The notes below the pieces were generated by a model. It was not told where the DNA came from and ran no database searches. It saw only the letters and a program-made list of their open reading frames with translations. A DNA stretch of 43,168 bases from an uncultured Desulfomonile sp. (GTDB lineage Bacteria; Desulfobacterota; Desulfomonilia; Desulfomonilales; Desulfomonilaceae), in the NCBI GenBank assembly GCA_903896745.1, contig CAITZA010000156.1, positions 1-43,168 of the forward strand, written 5' to 3'. This document shows, one piece after another, positions 1 to 9,171 of this stretch. A program made the translations under genes and the position numbers. Numbering within the stretch: position 1 is the first letter of the stretch; each line of letters opens with the position of its first letter.

Positions 1-510
1 AACCTCTATGGGAAAGGAAAAGTCACCAACCGAGTCCCACCACTTCTTTGTGATTGCTCCTGCGCCAACTTTCATTTCTTTGAGTTTTTCAACATTTCCG
101 GAGCCAACACTCAGACTTCCAATGGTCGGAAGGGTTTCATTGGTCACAACTACACGAAGTTGATTGGTTTTCCCTCCAGGAATCCACGAATCCTCGTAAG
201 AAAATGCCGTGTTAACCTCAAAGCCTTCAAAAACCGTTGAAAAAGTAAGTTCGTCAAGCATCAAAGGCTCTTTGTTGGGATTTTTGATATTGAAAATGTA
301 GGCCAGATTGAGAATTGCTCCTGCGGCCAGTTCTTTACCGGGGTCTTTTTCATCCTTGTATTCTATTCTCGGCTTGTCAAAAAAAGGTTGGATGCTCGCA
401 ACATCGACTCTTTCCAGAGTGATCACTGGCGCATCTAACGCAAAGACGGGCGCTAATAGAAAAGACATTGCAATGAGACAACTAATTACAATAAAAACTG
501 ATTTCTTCAT
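1..510 (-). CDS. Secreted LEA14/WHy-like protein, 3' end outside window
   Basis: The frame is open from an ATG at 510 to the window edge, 170 codons without a stop. A strong ribosome site (GGTGGAGGAG) precedes the start. The first about 24 residues are a clear signal peptide (MKK, a hydrophobic stretch, then a cleavage site after VFA), so the product is exported. The mature part contains a stretch around residues 70-90 of the type LNLAYIFNIKNPNKEPL, followed by beta-rich sequence, which resembles the NPN-containing LEA14/WHy fold. That family assignment is inference from the motif. It starts only 27 bp after livF ends, so it is probably the last or a late gene of the liv operon and may act with the importer in the periplasm. 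Function is not known. Confidence 0.75.
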   Translation of the reverse strand, partial: MKKSVFIVISCLIAMSFLLAPVFALDAPVITLERVDVASIQPFFDKPRIEYKDEKDPGKELAAGAILNLAYIFNIKNPNKEPLMLDELTFSTVFEGFEVNTAFSYEDSWIPGGKTNQLRVVVTNETLPTIGSLSVGSGNVEKLKEMKVGAGAITKKWWDSVGDFSFPIEV

Positions 511-537
511 CGTTTCTCCTCCACCTTTTGGGGCAGT

Positions 538-1344
538 CTACGAGAGCCATCTCTTTCGTCGCTTATAATGTTTTATTTCGCGAAAGCTCTTACGCCCACC
601 AACGTCTGTCAGCCCCAGATAAAAATCACGAATATCGGGGTTTTCCTTCAGTTTTTCAGAGGTATCGTCCATCACGATTCTGCCGTTTTCCATCACGTAT
701 GCGTGCGGCGCGACGGTTAACGCCAGTTTGACGTTTTGTTCGACGAGAAGAATGGGAATTTTTTCCTCTTTATTTAGCCTCTGGATTATTTCAAATATCT
801 CCTTGATCAGCAAAGGGGCCAATCCCATGGATGGTTCGTCGAGCAGCATGAGTTTTGGCTGAGCCATCATGGCCCTTCCGATAACACACATTTGTTGCTC
901 ACCACCGCTGATAAAACCGGCTTGCACATTACGGCGCTCTTTTAAGCGCCTGAAATAATGATAAACCATGTCCAGTCTATCCTTGAGCCCACCGGGCCTC
1001 AGATGTCCACCCACCATCAGGTTCTCTTCCACAGTGAGGTGTTCAAAGACTCGTCTTCCTTCAATTATCTGGAATATGCCCCTTTTGGATATTTGTTCGG
1101 CAGGTAGTTTATGTATCCTCTCACCCATGAATTCAATACTACCATCCGTCACCTGCCCGTCTTCGTGATTAAGGAGTCCGGAAATGGCTTTGAGTGTCGT
1201 GCTCTTTCCGGCTCCATTAGCGCCTAGCAGGGCAACAATACTGCCTTGAGGTACTTCGATTGACACTCCTTTAAGAACCAGGATAACTTCGTGATATCTA
1301 ACCTCAATGTTGTTTATCTTCAAAATACTGTTATTTTCAGCCAC
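538..1344 (-). CDS. livF: Branched-chain-type ABC importer, ATPase LivF
   Basis: This is the second ATPase of a LivFGHMK-type importer and powers uptake at the inner face of the membrane. Visible motifs are Walker A GANGAGKST at residues 41-49, the ABC signature SGGEQQ at 146-151, Walker B LMLLDEP at 165-171 and the switch histidine region replaced by VEQN as is usual in LivF. The start is a GTG preceded by GGGGAG. At 268 residues it is longer than the usual about 235; the excess is a basic C-terminal tail (KSFREIKHYKRRKRWLS) that I cannot assign. It lies downstream of livK and 27 bp upstream of a secreted-protein gene. The substrate (branched-chain amino acid, branched fatty acid or aromatic acid) cannot be told from sequence. 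Confidence 0.93.
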   Translation of the reverse strand: MAENNSILKINNIEVRYHEVILVLKGVSIEVPQGSIVALLGANGAGKSTTLKAISGLLNHEDGQVTDGSIEFMGERIHKLPAEQISKRGIFQIIEGRRVFEHLTVEENLMVGGHLRPGGLKDRLDMVYHYFRRLKERRNVQAGFISGGEQQMCVIGRAMMAQPKLMLLDEPSMGLAPLLIKEIFEIIQRLNKEEKIPILLVEQNVKLALTVAPHAYVMENGRIVMDDTSEKLKENPDIRDFYLGLTDVGGRKSFREIKHYKRRKRWLS

Positions 1345-1430
1345 GACGAACTCCCCTTCCAGGCATTTTTACGATTCCCTGCTTTATCTGGCGCAGACAA
1401 GGTGGGCGATTAAGCCTCCAGGACATTGAG

Positions 1431-2684
1431 TTACCAGCCTAGCCACGTTGGCCATTCATTCGGGAATTTTTGCTTCATGTCTACCTTGTCGAATTCCACA
1501 ATGTTGCCGTCCTTAATTGTATAAAGGCTTGCAACCGAAGTTGGCCGGTGATCCTTATCGGTTATAGTGTAAGGACCAACTCCGAGGGCGTTCTTGATAT
1601 TGAAGGGATACCAATCTTTCAAGGTTTCAAGAGCCGCCTTGATAGAAGGACCGTCCATTTTGCCCTGTTTGTCGGCAATAGTTAGACCAGCGACAGCCAA
1701 GGAGACCTTTAGCCAAGCCTGAACGGTTCGTATATCCCGTTTGTCCTCCGGTACTCCCGGATTAACTTTCTTACAATATTCCCTGACCTTGTCTAGCATT
1801 GGGTCTTTCATCTCCAGGAATGCGCATGAGGCCGCGCCGATTACACCCTCGCCAGCTTTTCCAGTGATTCTGAGCAGGTTTTTGTCGAATCCCCAGTTGT
1901 TTGTTATGTGATCGGCCTCAAACTTGAGGGCATAGGCGTCCTTGATGGCTGTGGCTACTGACATGGCCGTATTGCCGTGCCAAACGACGTTTGCGCCGGA
2001 CTCTTTTGCTGCCAGAACCTGACTCTTGGCGTCAAGAGCTGTAAGGGATACATCCTGATCCTTATCAACATCAATACCCAACAGCTTGGCCTGATCCTTG
2101 ATGGCCTTTATTGGAGCGCTAGAATATGGGGAAGCGAACATGTAAAAACATACTAGCTTGGGTTTGGTTCCCTTTTCCCTGAGTTCTTTCCACTTGTCAC
2201 TTTTCAACCACACTTTCTCATACCACGAGGTAAGGGCAGCGCGGGCGTTGGTCGAATAGTCAGTGCTGTAAACAAAATTGTAGGGTGTTTTTGCAGGATC
2301 ACACAGGTGACCGGAAAGAGAGTCGGATATGGTCACCATCTTGTCTTTGTTAACAGTTGGAGAAAGAGCCTCGGTGTCACCAGTTCCCCATTGAAGCAAC
2401 AACTGGATTTTGTCCGAATCACGAAATCTCTTGTAAATCGTTATAGCTTCGGGCACCCGATAGCCGTAGTCAAAAAGAAAAAGTTTAATTTTCTTTCCGT
2501 TGATGCCGCCATTGTCATTCACGTAGGTGACGCATTCCCTGATTCCCAAGGCCGCATCCTTACCTACATCAGAAGTTGCTCCCGTTAGATCGTTTATTGA
2601 ACCGATCTTAATCTCTTCAGCCGCAAAGGCGACTGAGCACATGAGACTAAATACCAAGCCCAAAAACAAAATCCTCCTGCTCAT
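1431..2684 (-). CDS. livK: ABC importer periplasmic substrate-binding protein (LivK type)
   Basis: A periplasmic binding protein of the type I, Leu/Ile/Val-binding fold, 417 residues. The start is placed at the ATG at 2684, because AGGAGG lies at the right distance upstream and the protein then begins with a clean signal peptide (MSRRILFLGLVFSLMCSVAFA). A longer reading from 2747 would put 21 hydrophilic residues before that signal and is unlikely. The mature sequence opens with EEIKIGSINDLTGATSDVG, the typical first strand and ligand loop of this family. It is long for LivK (about 370), as in the relatives found beside acyl-CoA synthetases. Ligand is unknown; the operon's own acyl-CoA synthetase suggests a carboxylic acid, or a precursor of one. 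Confidence 0.9.
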   Translation of the reverse strand: MSRRILFLGLVFSLMCSVAFAAEEIKIGSINDLTGATSDVGKDAALGIRECVTYVNDNGGINGKKIKLFLFDYGYRVPEAITIYKRFRDSDKIQLLLQWGTGDTEALSPTVNKDKMVTISDSLSGHLCDPAKTPYNFVYSTDYSTNARAALTSWYEKVWLKSDKWKELREKGTKPKLVCFYMFASPYSSAPIKAIKDQAKLLGIDVDKDQDVSLTALDAKSQVLAAKESGANVVWHGNTAMSVATAIKDAYALKFEADHITNNWGFDKNLLRITGKAGEGVIGAASCAFLEMKDPMLDKVREYCKKVNPGVPEDKRDIRTVQAWLKVSLAVAGLTIADKQGKMDGPSIKAALETLKDWYPFNIKNALGVGPYTITDKDHRPTSVASLYTIKDGNIVEFDKVDMKQKFPNEWPTWLGW

Positions 2685-2778
2685 TCTAAACCTCCTAGTT
2701 TGTAGTAAAACATCCCATACTTCCTGACCGTAGCGATTTCTGCTCAAAACCCCCCTTTCTGTTACAGAGCACCGCCGT

Positions 2779-3900
2779 TTATTTGCCAGTGTAAGAAAAT
2801 GGCCACAGGTTAAAGTAGTTCTTCAACTGCCAGTATCTATAACTCAAGCCGTTTGGTTCATAAATGAGAAAGAAGATTATAGCCAAGCCGAAAGCCGACT
2901 CCTTGAAAAATATTATTTTAGTGGTAATCCATCCAAGTTCGGGATAGGAGGTCATAACGAAATCCGACACACCCATAACGCTCATCTCGAGCAATTTGAA
3001 TATGATGACCACAAATGCCGACCCGAAAACTATCCCTTGGATACTTCCAACACCGCCAATCAAAATGATTCCTACCCAGAGCAAGGAGTAAAACCACTCA
3101 TAATGCTCGGGACTGACAAAGAACAAAGCGCTGATCCAGAAGGCCCCGGCGATTCCTGCGAAAAAACCGGCCACGAAAAAAGCAAGCAACTTGTATCCCA
3201 CAATGTTGACGCCCATAGTTTCTGCGGCAATATCGTTGTCTCTGATTGCGATCCAGGCTCTTCCTATTTTTGATCTCAGAAGATTCCCCATCACCACCAT
3301 ACACATCAGAACCAGAATTGCCGAGAAATAGTAAATTTTGGTGTCATCGTCGATTGTCCACGGCCCAATCTTAATAAGTCCCGGGGGAAGAGAAAACGAC
3401 TGCCCTCGTCCACCAATCTGGCTGACATACTGGGTGATGACAAGAGGAACAGTAATCCATTGTGCCGCCATAGTGGTCATGATGAGGTAGAAACCCTTGA
3501 CTCTTGCGGACGGCAACCCGAACAAAACAGACCATATTGCGGCTGTAAAGCCGGCGCAAATGATACTGATCGGATAAACCAGACCAGCGTCCACCATGAA
3601 AGTTGGCCACGGTATGAACAAGACCATCATTGCGCTGGTGTAACCACCCACCGCAACAAAGGCGGCATGCCCGAGAGTTATCTGTCCGCAGTAGCCAACC
3701 AGTAATTGAACGCCCAAGGCTGCCAGGATATAGTAGTTGATCGTATAAAAAACGCTAAGCCATTCTGATGCTATCAAATGAGGCAAGGCAAACACGATCA
3801 CTAGCATGAAGATCATTTTTGCTTTTATGAACGGTGTTCTCCACCACTTCTGATCGGCAAAATAAGACTCAAAATACTGCCCACACGGAAGATAACTCAT
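2779..3900 (-). CDS. livM: ABC importer permease LivM
   Basis: Integral membrane permease of the LivM family, 373 residues, with about nine to ten hydrophobic segments. The family region containing GYCGQITLGHAAFVAVGGYTSA (about residues 69-90) and the coupling region around GRAWIAIRDNDIAAETMGVN (about 220-240) are evident; the latter is the EAA-like loop that contacts the ATPase. A GAGAGGG ribosome site precedes the start. It begins 3 bp after the livH stop, so the two permease halves are made together and form the channel heterodimer. The C-terminus has extra hydrophobic and aromatic sequence ending in NYFNLWPFSYTGK. Confidence 0.93.
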   Translation of the reverse strand: MSYLPCGQYFESYFADQKWWRTPFIKAKMIFMLVIVFALPHLIASEWLSVFYTINYYILAALGVQLLVGYCGQITLGHAAFVAVGGYTSAMMVLFIPWPTFMVDAGLVYPISIICAGFTAAIWSVLFGLPSARVKGFYLIMTTMAAQWITVPLVITQYVSQIGGRGQSFSLPPGLIKIGPWTIDDDTKIYYFSAILVLMCMVVMGNLLRSKIGRAWIAIRDNDIAAETMGVNIVGYKLLAFFVAGFFAGIAGAFWISALFFVSPEHYEWFYSLLWVGIILIGGVGSIQGIVFGSAFVVIIFKLLEMSVMGVSDFVMTSYPELGWITTKIIFFKESAFGLAIIFFLIYEPNGLSYRYWQLKNYFNLWPFSYTGK

Positions 3901-3903
3901 GGA

Positions 3904-4809
3904 TTAAACCCTCTCTATCCTTTCCCAGCCCCACAGACCATAAGGTTTGAACAGCAGGAAGATTACCATGAAAATAAAAGGCGCTATCTCTTTGATCCCA
4001 CCGGGGAAATAAAAATCCAGGTAACCACCGGCAAGGTTTTGAAGAATTCCTATGGTGATTCCTCCAACGATGGCGCCAGGAATGGAATTCAGTCCTCCAA
4101 AAACCACTACCGGCAGGACGAGCAACCCAAGACTGCTCACTGAATAGTTCAGACCGTTAATGTTCCCCAATAGTGTTCCGCCAACTCCCGCAGCCATGAA
4201 GGCTATGGCCCATGCCAACGCATAAACAAATTTGGCGCTGACCCCTAGTGAAAGAGCGGCCATTTCGTCGTCGGCGCAGGCCTGCATTGAAAGACCCCAT
4301 CTTGTGAACTTGAAAAAGCTTACAAACACCACCATAAGAACTAATGCTGCGACAAAGCTCCAGAGGTATACAGAGCCTACCGTCACCCCAAGAAGGACAA
4401 TCGGCTCAATGGAAAATATTCGAGGCAAGAAAACCTGGGTATCCGTATCCCATATTATGAAAACCATACCCTTGAAGAAGAAAGACAGGCCTACCGTCAC
4501 CATAATTACAGCCAGTATCGGCTCACCTATCATCTTTCTCAGGAAGATTCTTTCTGTAAGCAGCCCCAGAAACAACCCCACTACCATAGTGCCGATGAGA
4601 GCTATAACAAAGGCTGTGTTCACCGGCATGAATGTGACGAACTTCTGGTAAAGCCCCAAACAGACATAACCACCTATCATGGTGAGTTCGCCCATTGCCA
4701 GGTTGAGAACTCCGGAGCACTTGTAAATTAGCACCCAGCCCAAGGCAACCAGCGCAAATATTGACCCCAGCATTACCCCTGTGACTACTAGTTGCAGAAA
4801 GAGGTCCAT
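3904..4809 (-). CDS. livH: ABC importer permease LivH
   Basis: The second permease subunit, 301 residues, with eight or so membrane segments. The N-terminus (LVVTGVMLGSIFALVALGW, then GVLNLAMGELTMIGGY) is characteristic of LivH, and the loop GLSMQACADDEMAALSLGV is the ATPase-coupling region. The start ATG overlaps the stop codon of the upstream acyl-CoA synthetase by one base (TAATG), which points to translational coupling. Together with LivM it forms the transmembrane channel. Confidence 0.93.
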   Translation of the reverse strand: MDLFLQLVVTGVMLGSIFALVALGWVLIYKCSGVLNLAMGELTMIGGYVCLGLYQKFVTFMPVNTAFVIALIGTMVVGLFLGLLTERIFLRKMIGEPILAVIMVTVGLSFFFKGMVFIIWDTDTQVFLPRIFSIEPIVLLGVTVGSVYLWSFVAALVLMVVFVSFFKFTRWGLSMQACADDEMAALSLGVSAKFVYALAWAIAFMAAGVGGTLLGNINGLNYSVSSLGLLVLPVVVFGGLNSIPGAIVGGITIGILQNLAGGYLDFYFPGGIKEIAPFIFMVIFLLFKPYGLWGWERIERV

Positions 4810-6764
4810 TATTTCTTTCCTCCTTCCCTGACATCCTGAATTCGTATATCTGCCTTGATTTCAATGACTCTACCGTCTTCGTAGGTTATGTTTGTCTCCA
4901 TGTGCAATATCTCGGAATCAGAATAAAGAGAGTCAATAATGTCTTTGTAACGATTTTCGACAAAGGCTCGCCTGATCTTTCTGGTCCTGGTCAATTCATC
5001 ATCATCAGCATCGAACTCTTTGTAAAGATTGGCAAATCTAGTAATCTTGGCAGCCTCGGGAACGGATCGGTTGACATCCCCTAACGAGCGCATCACCAGG
5101 TCGTACACCTGAGGTATCTGGGACAACTCCGTGTAGCTTGTGTAGTTTATTCCATGGTCTTCAGCCCATTTCCCAACGGTGTTGTAGTCTATGCAGACTA
5201 TCGCTACTACGTATGGGCGCTTGTGACCAACGATCAGGGCATCCCTGATATATGGGCTGAACTTGAGCCTGGCCTCCAGGAACTGAGGAGAAAACTTCCG
5301 GTTGTCACTGAGGATCATGATGTCTTTGGAGCGATCAAAAACCACCAAATGACCATCCTCATCAATAAACCCCGTGTCTCCCGAATATAGCCAGCCATCC
5401 TTGAGGGCTTTTTGGGTTTCTTCAGGCATCTTGTAATACCCGACAAACACCGAAGGGCTTTTCGACAGAATTTCATCATCCTCGCCAATACCGATTTCAG
5501 TATTGGGAATGGGCGTTCCAACTGTATCAAACTTGATGTCATCGTCTCTGTGAACTACCGAAATTCCCGCAATTTCAGTCTGTCCGTAGATCTGTTTAAG
5601 GTTTACGCCTATGGCATGGAAAAACCTGAAATGATCCGGGCCCATCGCCGCTCCACCAGTGTATGCGTGACGAACCTTGCTCAACCCCAGGTGATCCCTT
5701 ATTTTCCCAAACAAAGCCTTTTCGGCGATAAACCTGAGAATTTTCCAATGTATGGGAACCGGCTTTTTTTCAAATTTGAGCTCGGCCGTGTGGTAGCCTA
5801 TGCTCATCCCCCACTCATAGATTTTCCGTTTCAGCCATGACGCATCGAGATGCTTTACCTGTACGGTTCGCGTGAATTGTTCATAGAGCCTTGGGGGCGC
5901 AAACATAACGTGTGGACCAATTTCACGGACGTTCTCCTGAGCTACTTCCGGCTCTTCCGGAAAATTGATGGTGTAACCTATTTGCAACCCACACGATATG
6001 GACATCATTTGCTCACCGATCCACGCAAAAGGCAGGTATGACACAAAATCGTCCGATGGGACGCAAGGGTCAACCATCATAAGATTCTGCCCCATTGTGA
6101 GCATGTTGTAATGAGTTAGCAGCGCGCCTTTCGGGAGCGAGGTTGTGCCAGAGGTATAAAAAAGCAGGCAAACATCATCCCCTTTTCCTTTTTGAACCAG
6201 GTTGTCAAACAGATTTGGCTCAGCAGCCGCTTTTTTCCGACCAAGTTCAATCACTTCGTCAAGGCTTATTAGCATGGGATCGTCATAATGGCGCATGCCC
6301 TTGGGATCATCCCAGATGATTTTTTTTAGCTTTGGACAACTGTCCCTGATTGCCAGAGCCTTATCCACCTCTTCCTGGCCCTCTGCCACGTAAAACTTGG
6401 AGTCGGAATGATCGACAATATATTTTACTTCATCCATGAGACAGTCCTGAAACAGCCAAACACCGACTCCGCCTCCGCACATCGCCGCCATTTCAGTCCA
6501 CAGAGCCTCTGGACGGTTGTCACCTATCATTATGACCTTATCGCCCTCTTCCAGTCCCAGGCTTACCAAACCCAACGTGATGTCCCTGACATTGTCCAGA
6601 TAATTCTTCCAGGTCACAGGACACCAGATTCCGAATTCCTTCTCCCGCATGGCAACTTTCGAATCACCGTATTTCTGGCATTGCTTCACTAAGAGTTTCG
6701 GTAAGGTAAGGTCCTTAGTGATTTCAATCTCGCCCTTAAAACCTTGATCACCTACGGCTGACAT
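4809..6764 (-). CDS. Long-chain-type acyl-CoA synthetase (AMP-forming) inside liv operon
   Basis: Acyl-adenylate-forming enzyme of the FadD15/FAA1 type, 651 residues, which joins a carboxylic acid to CoA using ATP. Visible core motifs are the phosphate loop LFYTSGTTSLPKG (201-213), YGQTEIAG, the aspartate motif YSGDTGFIDEDG, DRSKDIMILSDNRKFSP, and the C-terminal lysine region LTRTRKIRR. The ATG at 6764 is chosen because GGAGG precedes it; this overlaps the end of livG by 17 bp. A start at 6842 would overlap livG by 95 bp and lacks support. Its stop overlaps the livH start by one base. Being between livG and livH, it is translated with the importer and probably activates the imported acid. The chain length or aromatic preference cannot be read from sequence. 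Confidence 0.9.
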   Translation of the reverse strand: MSAVGDQGFKGEIEITKDLTLPKLLVKQCQKYGDSKVAMREKEFGIWCPVTWKNYLDNVRDITLGLVSLGLEEGDKVIMIGDNRPEALWTEMAAMCGGGVGVWLFQDCLMDEVKYIVDHSDSKFYVAEGQEEVDKALAIRDSCPKLKKIIWDDPKGMRHYDDPMLISLDEVIELGRKKAAAEPNLFDNLVQKGKGDDVCLLFYTSGTTSLPKGALLTHYNMLTMGQNLMMVDPCVPSDDFVSYLPFAWIGEQMMSISCGLQIGYTINFPEEPEVAQENVREIGPHVMFAPPRLYEQFTRTVQVKHLDASWLKRKIYEWGMSIGYHTAELKFEKKPVPIHWKILRFIAEKALFGKIRDHLGLSKVRHAYTGGAAMGPDHFRFFHAIGVNLKQIYGQTEIAGISVVHRDDDIKFDTVGTPIPNTEIGIGEDDEILSKSPSVFVGYYKMPEETQKALKDGWLYSGDTGFIDEDGHLVVFDRSKDIMILSDNRKFSPQFLEARLKFSPYIRDALIVGHKRPYVVAIVCIDYNTVGKWAEDHGINYTSYTELSQIPQVYDLVMRSLGDVNRSVPEAAKITRFANLYKEFDADDDELTRTRKIRRAFVENRYKDIIDSLYSDSEILHMETNITYEDGRVIEIKADIRIQDVREGGKK

Positions 6765-7548
6765 ATAAATCCTCCACCTCGCCGAGATAGGCTTTGATAA
6801 CTTCAGGGCTATCCTGAACTTCCCGTGGCGTGCCCTCTGCAATCTTGACTCCGAAATTCAGGGTCATGACTCTATCGGACAGGTCCATAACAACACCCAT
6901 GTCGTGCTCCACCAGCACACATGTAATTTTCCAGCGTTTGTCCTCATTGATGTCAACAATGAACCGAGCCATATCCTCTGTTTCCTCGAGATTCAGACCC
7001 GCCAGAGGCTCATCCAGCAATATAAGTTCCGGCTGCACAGCCAAAGCTCTAGCTAATTCAATGCGTTTTTGCATCCCATAAGGAAGCATACCTGTTACTT
7101 CGTTACGGACAGACTCAATTTCAAGGAGATCAATAATTTCCTCCTCGATGAATTTTCTGGCGCCAATCTCTTCTCTTGAAGTTTTCCCCCAGTAAATGCA
7201 GGAACTCAACAAGCCTGAATTCAGGTGGAGATGTCGTCCCAATCGAATGTTGTCCAGAACCGTCATTCCTCCAAATAGCTCAATCTTCTGAAAGGTCCTG
7301 GACAGTCCCATAGACGCCCTCTTGTGTGGAGACAGTCTTGTGATGTCCACACCTTTCATAAATAATTGGCCGTTTTTCGGGTGGTATAATCCGTTGATGC
7401 AATTCATCATGCATGTCTTGCCCGCCCCGTTTGGTCCAATGATCGAGAATATTTCTCCCCTATGGACCTTAAAACTTACATTTGTGAGAGCTGCGACACC
7501 ATGGAAAGACAGAAAGACATTCTTGGCCTCAAGTATGACATCCGACAT
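6748..7548 (-). CDS. livG: Branched-chain-type ABC importer, ATPase LivG
   Basis: First gene of the liv operon, 266 residues. Walker A is GPNGAGKT (38-45), the signature region is LPYGMQKRIELARALA (155-170; LivG proteins carry LPYG in place of LSGG), Walker B is LILLDEP (175-181), and VLVEHD supplies the switch histidine (about 215). The C-terminal AEGTPREVQDSPEVIKAYLGE is the usual LivG ending. AGGGG lies upstream of the ATG. It partners LivF. The long gap upstream should contain the operon promoter, but I could not pick one confidently. Confidence 0.93.
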   Translation of the reverse strand: MSDVILEAKNVFLSFHGVAALTNVSFKVHRGEIFSIIGPNGAGKTCMMNCINGLYHPKNGQLFMKGVDITRLSPHKRASMGLSRTFQKIELFGGMTVLDNIRLGRHLHLNSGLLSSCIYWGKTSREEIGARKFIEEEIIDLLEIESVRNEVTGMLPYGMQKRIELARALAVQPELILLDEPLAGLNLEETEDMARFIVDINEDKRWKITCVLVEHDMGVVMDLSDRVMTLNFGVKIAEGTPREVQDSPEVIKAYLGEVEDLYVSRR

Positions 7549-8363
7549 TCAGCATCCCCTTTGCGTAGTCCGTCATCGAAGTTGAGCTACCAGACGACTT
7601 GATTTCAGAACGACTATGGCACGACTAGAAAAAAGGCCCCGTTGAATATTATCCGCAAAAAGCCCCTTTTGCGCATCAACAGGATACTACTTTTCCGGCT
7701 GGTTACCAAAAACTCTCTGCAAAAATCAATTCCGGCTAGTTCAGAATAGCTCATACTCCTAATAAAATACTTGTCAGAAAACTTCCGGGAATAGCGCTCC
7801 TTAGTTATACCGAGAAAGAGCGTTGAGTCCGAAAAATTGGACAGCTATAAACCATTTAATAGTGTAAAAAACGTTCTGAGAAAGCTCCCGCATCTATTCT
7901 CCTCTGCAGAGTTTTTGATGCGCGCCACTCAGAATGTATACTGAGCTGCGGATAGTCATATTTGATTAGATGTTTCACAATGAAGAATGGCATGAACAAT
8001 ATGTTCTTTAAGAAACAGTTGTTGAAAAGTCAAGTCTAAAAGTGCTATAGATTCTTTCAAGAAACGCGGGTCATTCGTATAACTTCTTTATATTGGGATG
8101 AAAACAGTTTCTTCTTGGTGATAAAGTTTCTTTTTTTTTCAAAGTGATATAACCTATTATAGCGGTAAAGAAAGCTCGATATTTCTCCATTCTGAACAAA
8201 CGTCGATTTATTGTATACTCGAACCTGAAATCTGATCTTTTAACAATTCGAAAGGTTACAGCCAGAACACCCGCAGGTTGTGTTGAGAGCCTGCATCCTT
8301 GGGCGGACTTTTTTATTTATCAAGAGGGCCCAAAAAAATATGAGTGTCCGGAGGGCAGAGATC
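7549..8363. other. Divergent intergenic region between liv operon and leucine-degradation genes
   Basis: About 800 bases without a convincing gene; no reading frame with a ribosome site is seen. It must hold the divergent promoters of livG (leftward) and the hydratase gene (rightward). The right half is AT-rich. A small inverted repeat, CTCAG-8-CTGAG, lies near 7927-7944 and could be an operator. I found no good sigma-54 site: TGGCAC at about 7616 lacks the matching -12 element. The size suggests complex regulation, but nothing specific can be shown. Confidence 0.5.
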
Positions 8364-9155
8364 ATGGGTGGAAGCGAGTCTCTTTTGAGAGATGTTGATG
8401 ATGGAATCATGACTTTGACCATAAACAGGCCTGAGTCCCTGAATTGTTTCGACTTGTCATTGTTGAGTCTATTCAACACGACATTGGGAGAAGTCGAATT
8501 CGACAGGTCGGTTCGCGTCGTGATTATAACCGGATCCACGTCGGGCAAGAACGCCTTTAGCACAGGGGCTGACCTCAAGGAGCGGGCAGGAATGTCTCCA
8601 GACCAGGTCAGGCTTTATATTCAGACCATCAGGAATTTGTTCTCTCGCGTGGAAGAGCTACCCAAGCCGGTTATAGCGGCTGTGAATGGGTATGCGTTTG
8701 GAGGTGGTCTGGAGTTGGCTTTGGCCTGCGACATCAGGATCGCTTCAAGGAGCGCAGTAGTTGGTTTGACCGAGACCAGCCTCGCTGTAATACCTGGCGC
8801 TGGTGGAACTCAGAGGTTACCACGCGTAGTCGGGTTAGCCAGAGCCAAGGACATGATATTCCGCGCGAGACGAATTCCAGCGGATTTAGGTCTGGAGTAT
8901 GGACTGTTTACCGAGGTTGTGGAACCTGACATGCTCCTTTCAAGGGCCAAGGAGATTGCGATGGAGATCGCTCTGAATGGTCCTGTGGCGTTGTCTCAGG
9001 CCAAATACGCGATCGATAAGGGACTTGAAGTTAGTCTGCCGGTTGGTCTTGCAATCGAGTCCAACGCCTATGCCGTTACAATTCCTACCAAGGATCGAAT
9101 CGAAGGTCTTACCGCCTTTCGCGAAAAACGTAAGCCAAAATATTCCGGAGAATAA
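8364..9155 (+). CDS. Methylglutaconyl-CoA hydratase (enoyl-CoA hydratase family)
   Basis: Crotonase-fold hydratase of 263 residues. Both catalytic glutamates are present: E117 in GGGLEL and E137 in LTETSL, 20 residues apart as in rat crotonase, with the oxyanion and loop motif IPGAGGTQRLPR. GADLKERAGMS near residue 68 and the C-terminal IPTKDRIEGLTAFREKRKP match the AUH (3-methylglutaconyl-CoA hydratase) branch as I remember it, so the likely reaction is 3-methylglutaconyl-CoA to HMG-CoA in leucine degradation. The ATG at 8364 has GGAGGG eight bases upstream; an ATG at 8340 and one at 8280 are also in frame but have poorer spacing. The next gene encodes an HMG-CoA-lyase-like enzyme 16 bp downstream, which supports the assignment. 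Confidence 0.85.
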   Translation: MGGSESLLRDVDDGIMTLTINRPESLNCFDLSLLSLFNTTLGEVEFDRSVRVVIITGSTSGKNAFSTGADLKERAGMSPDQVRLYIQTIRNLFSRVEELPKPVIAAVNGYAFGGGLELALACDIRIASRSAVVGLTETSLAVIPGAGGTQRLPRVVGLARAKDMIFRARRIPADLGLEYGLFTEVVEPDMLLSRAKEIAMEIALNGPVALSQAKYAIDKGLEVSLPVGLAIESNAYAVTIPTKDRIEGLTAFREKRKPKYSGE

Positions 9156-9171
9156 CCAGGAGGAAAAACAT

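Noticed and set aside
4232-4651. 139-codon frame on the plus strand
   Set aside because: Antisense to livH, without a start signal.
5412-5840. 142-codon frame on the plus strand
   Set aside because: Antisense to the acyl-CoA synthetase.
6765-6842. Longer N-terminus for the acyl-CoA synthetase
   Set aside because: It would overlap livG by 95 bp and lacks a ribosome site; GGAGG precedes the ATG at 6764.
7610-7640. Possible sigma-54 promoter (TGGCAC)
   Set aside because: The -12 element (TTGC) is missing at the right distance.
8280-8363. Longer N-terminus for the hydratase
   Set aside because: The ATG at 8364 has the best-spaced ribosome site and gives the family's normal length.
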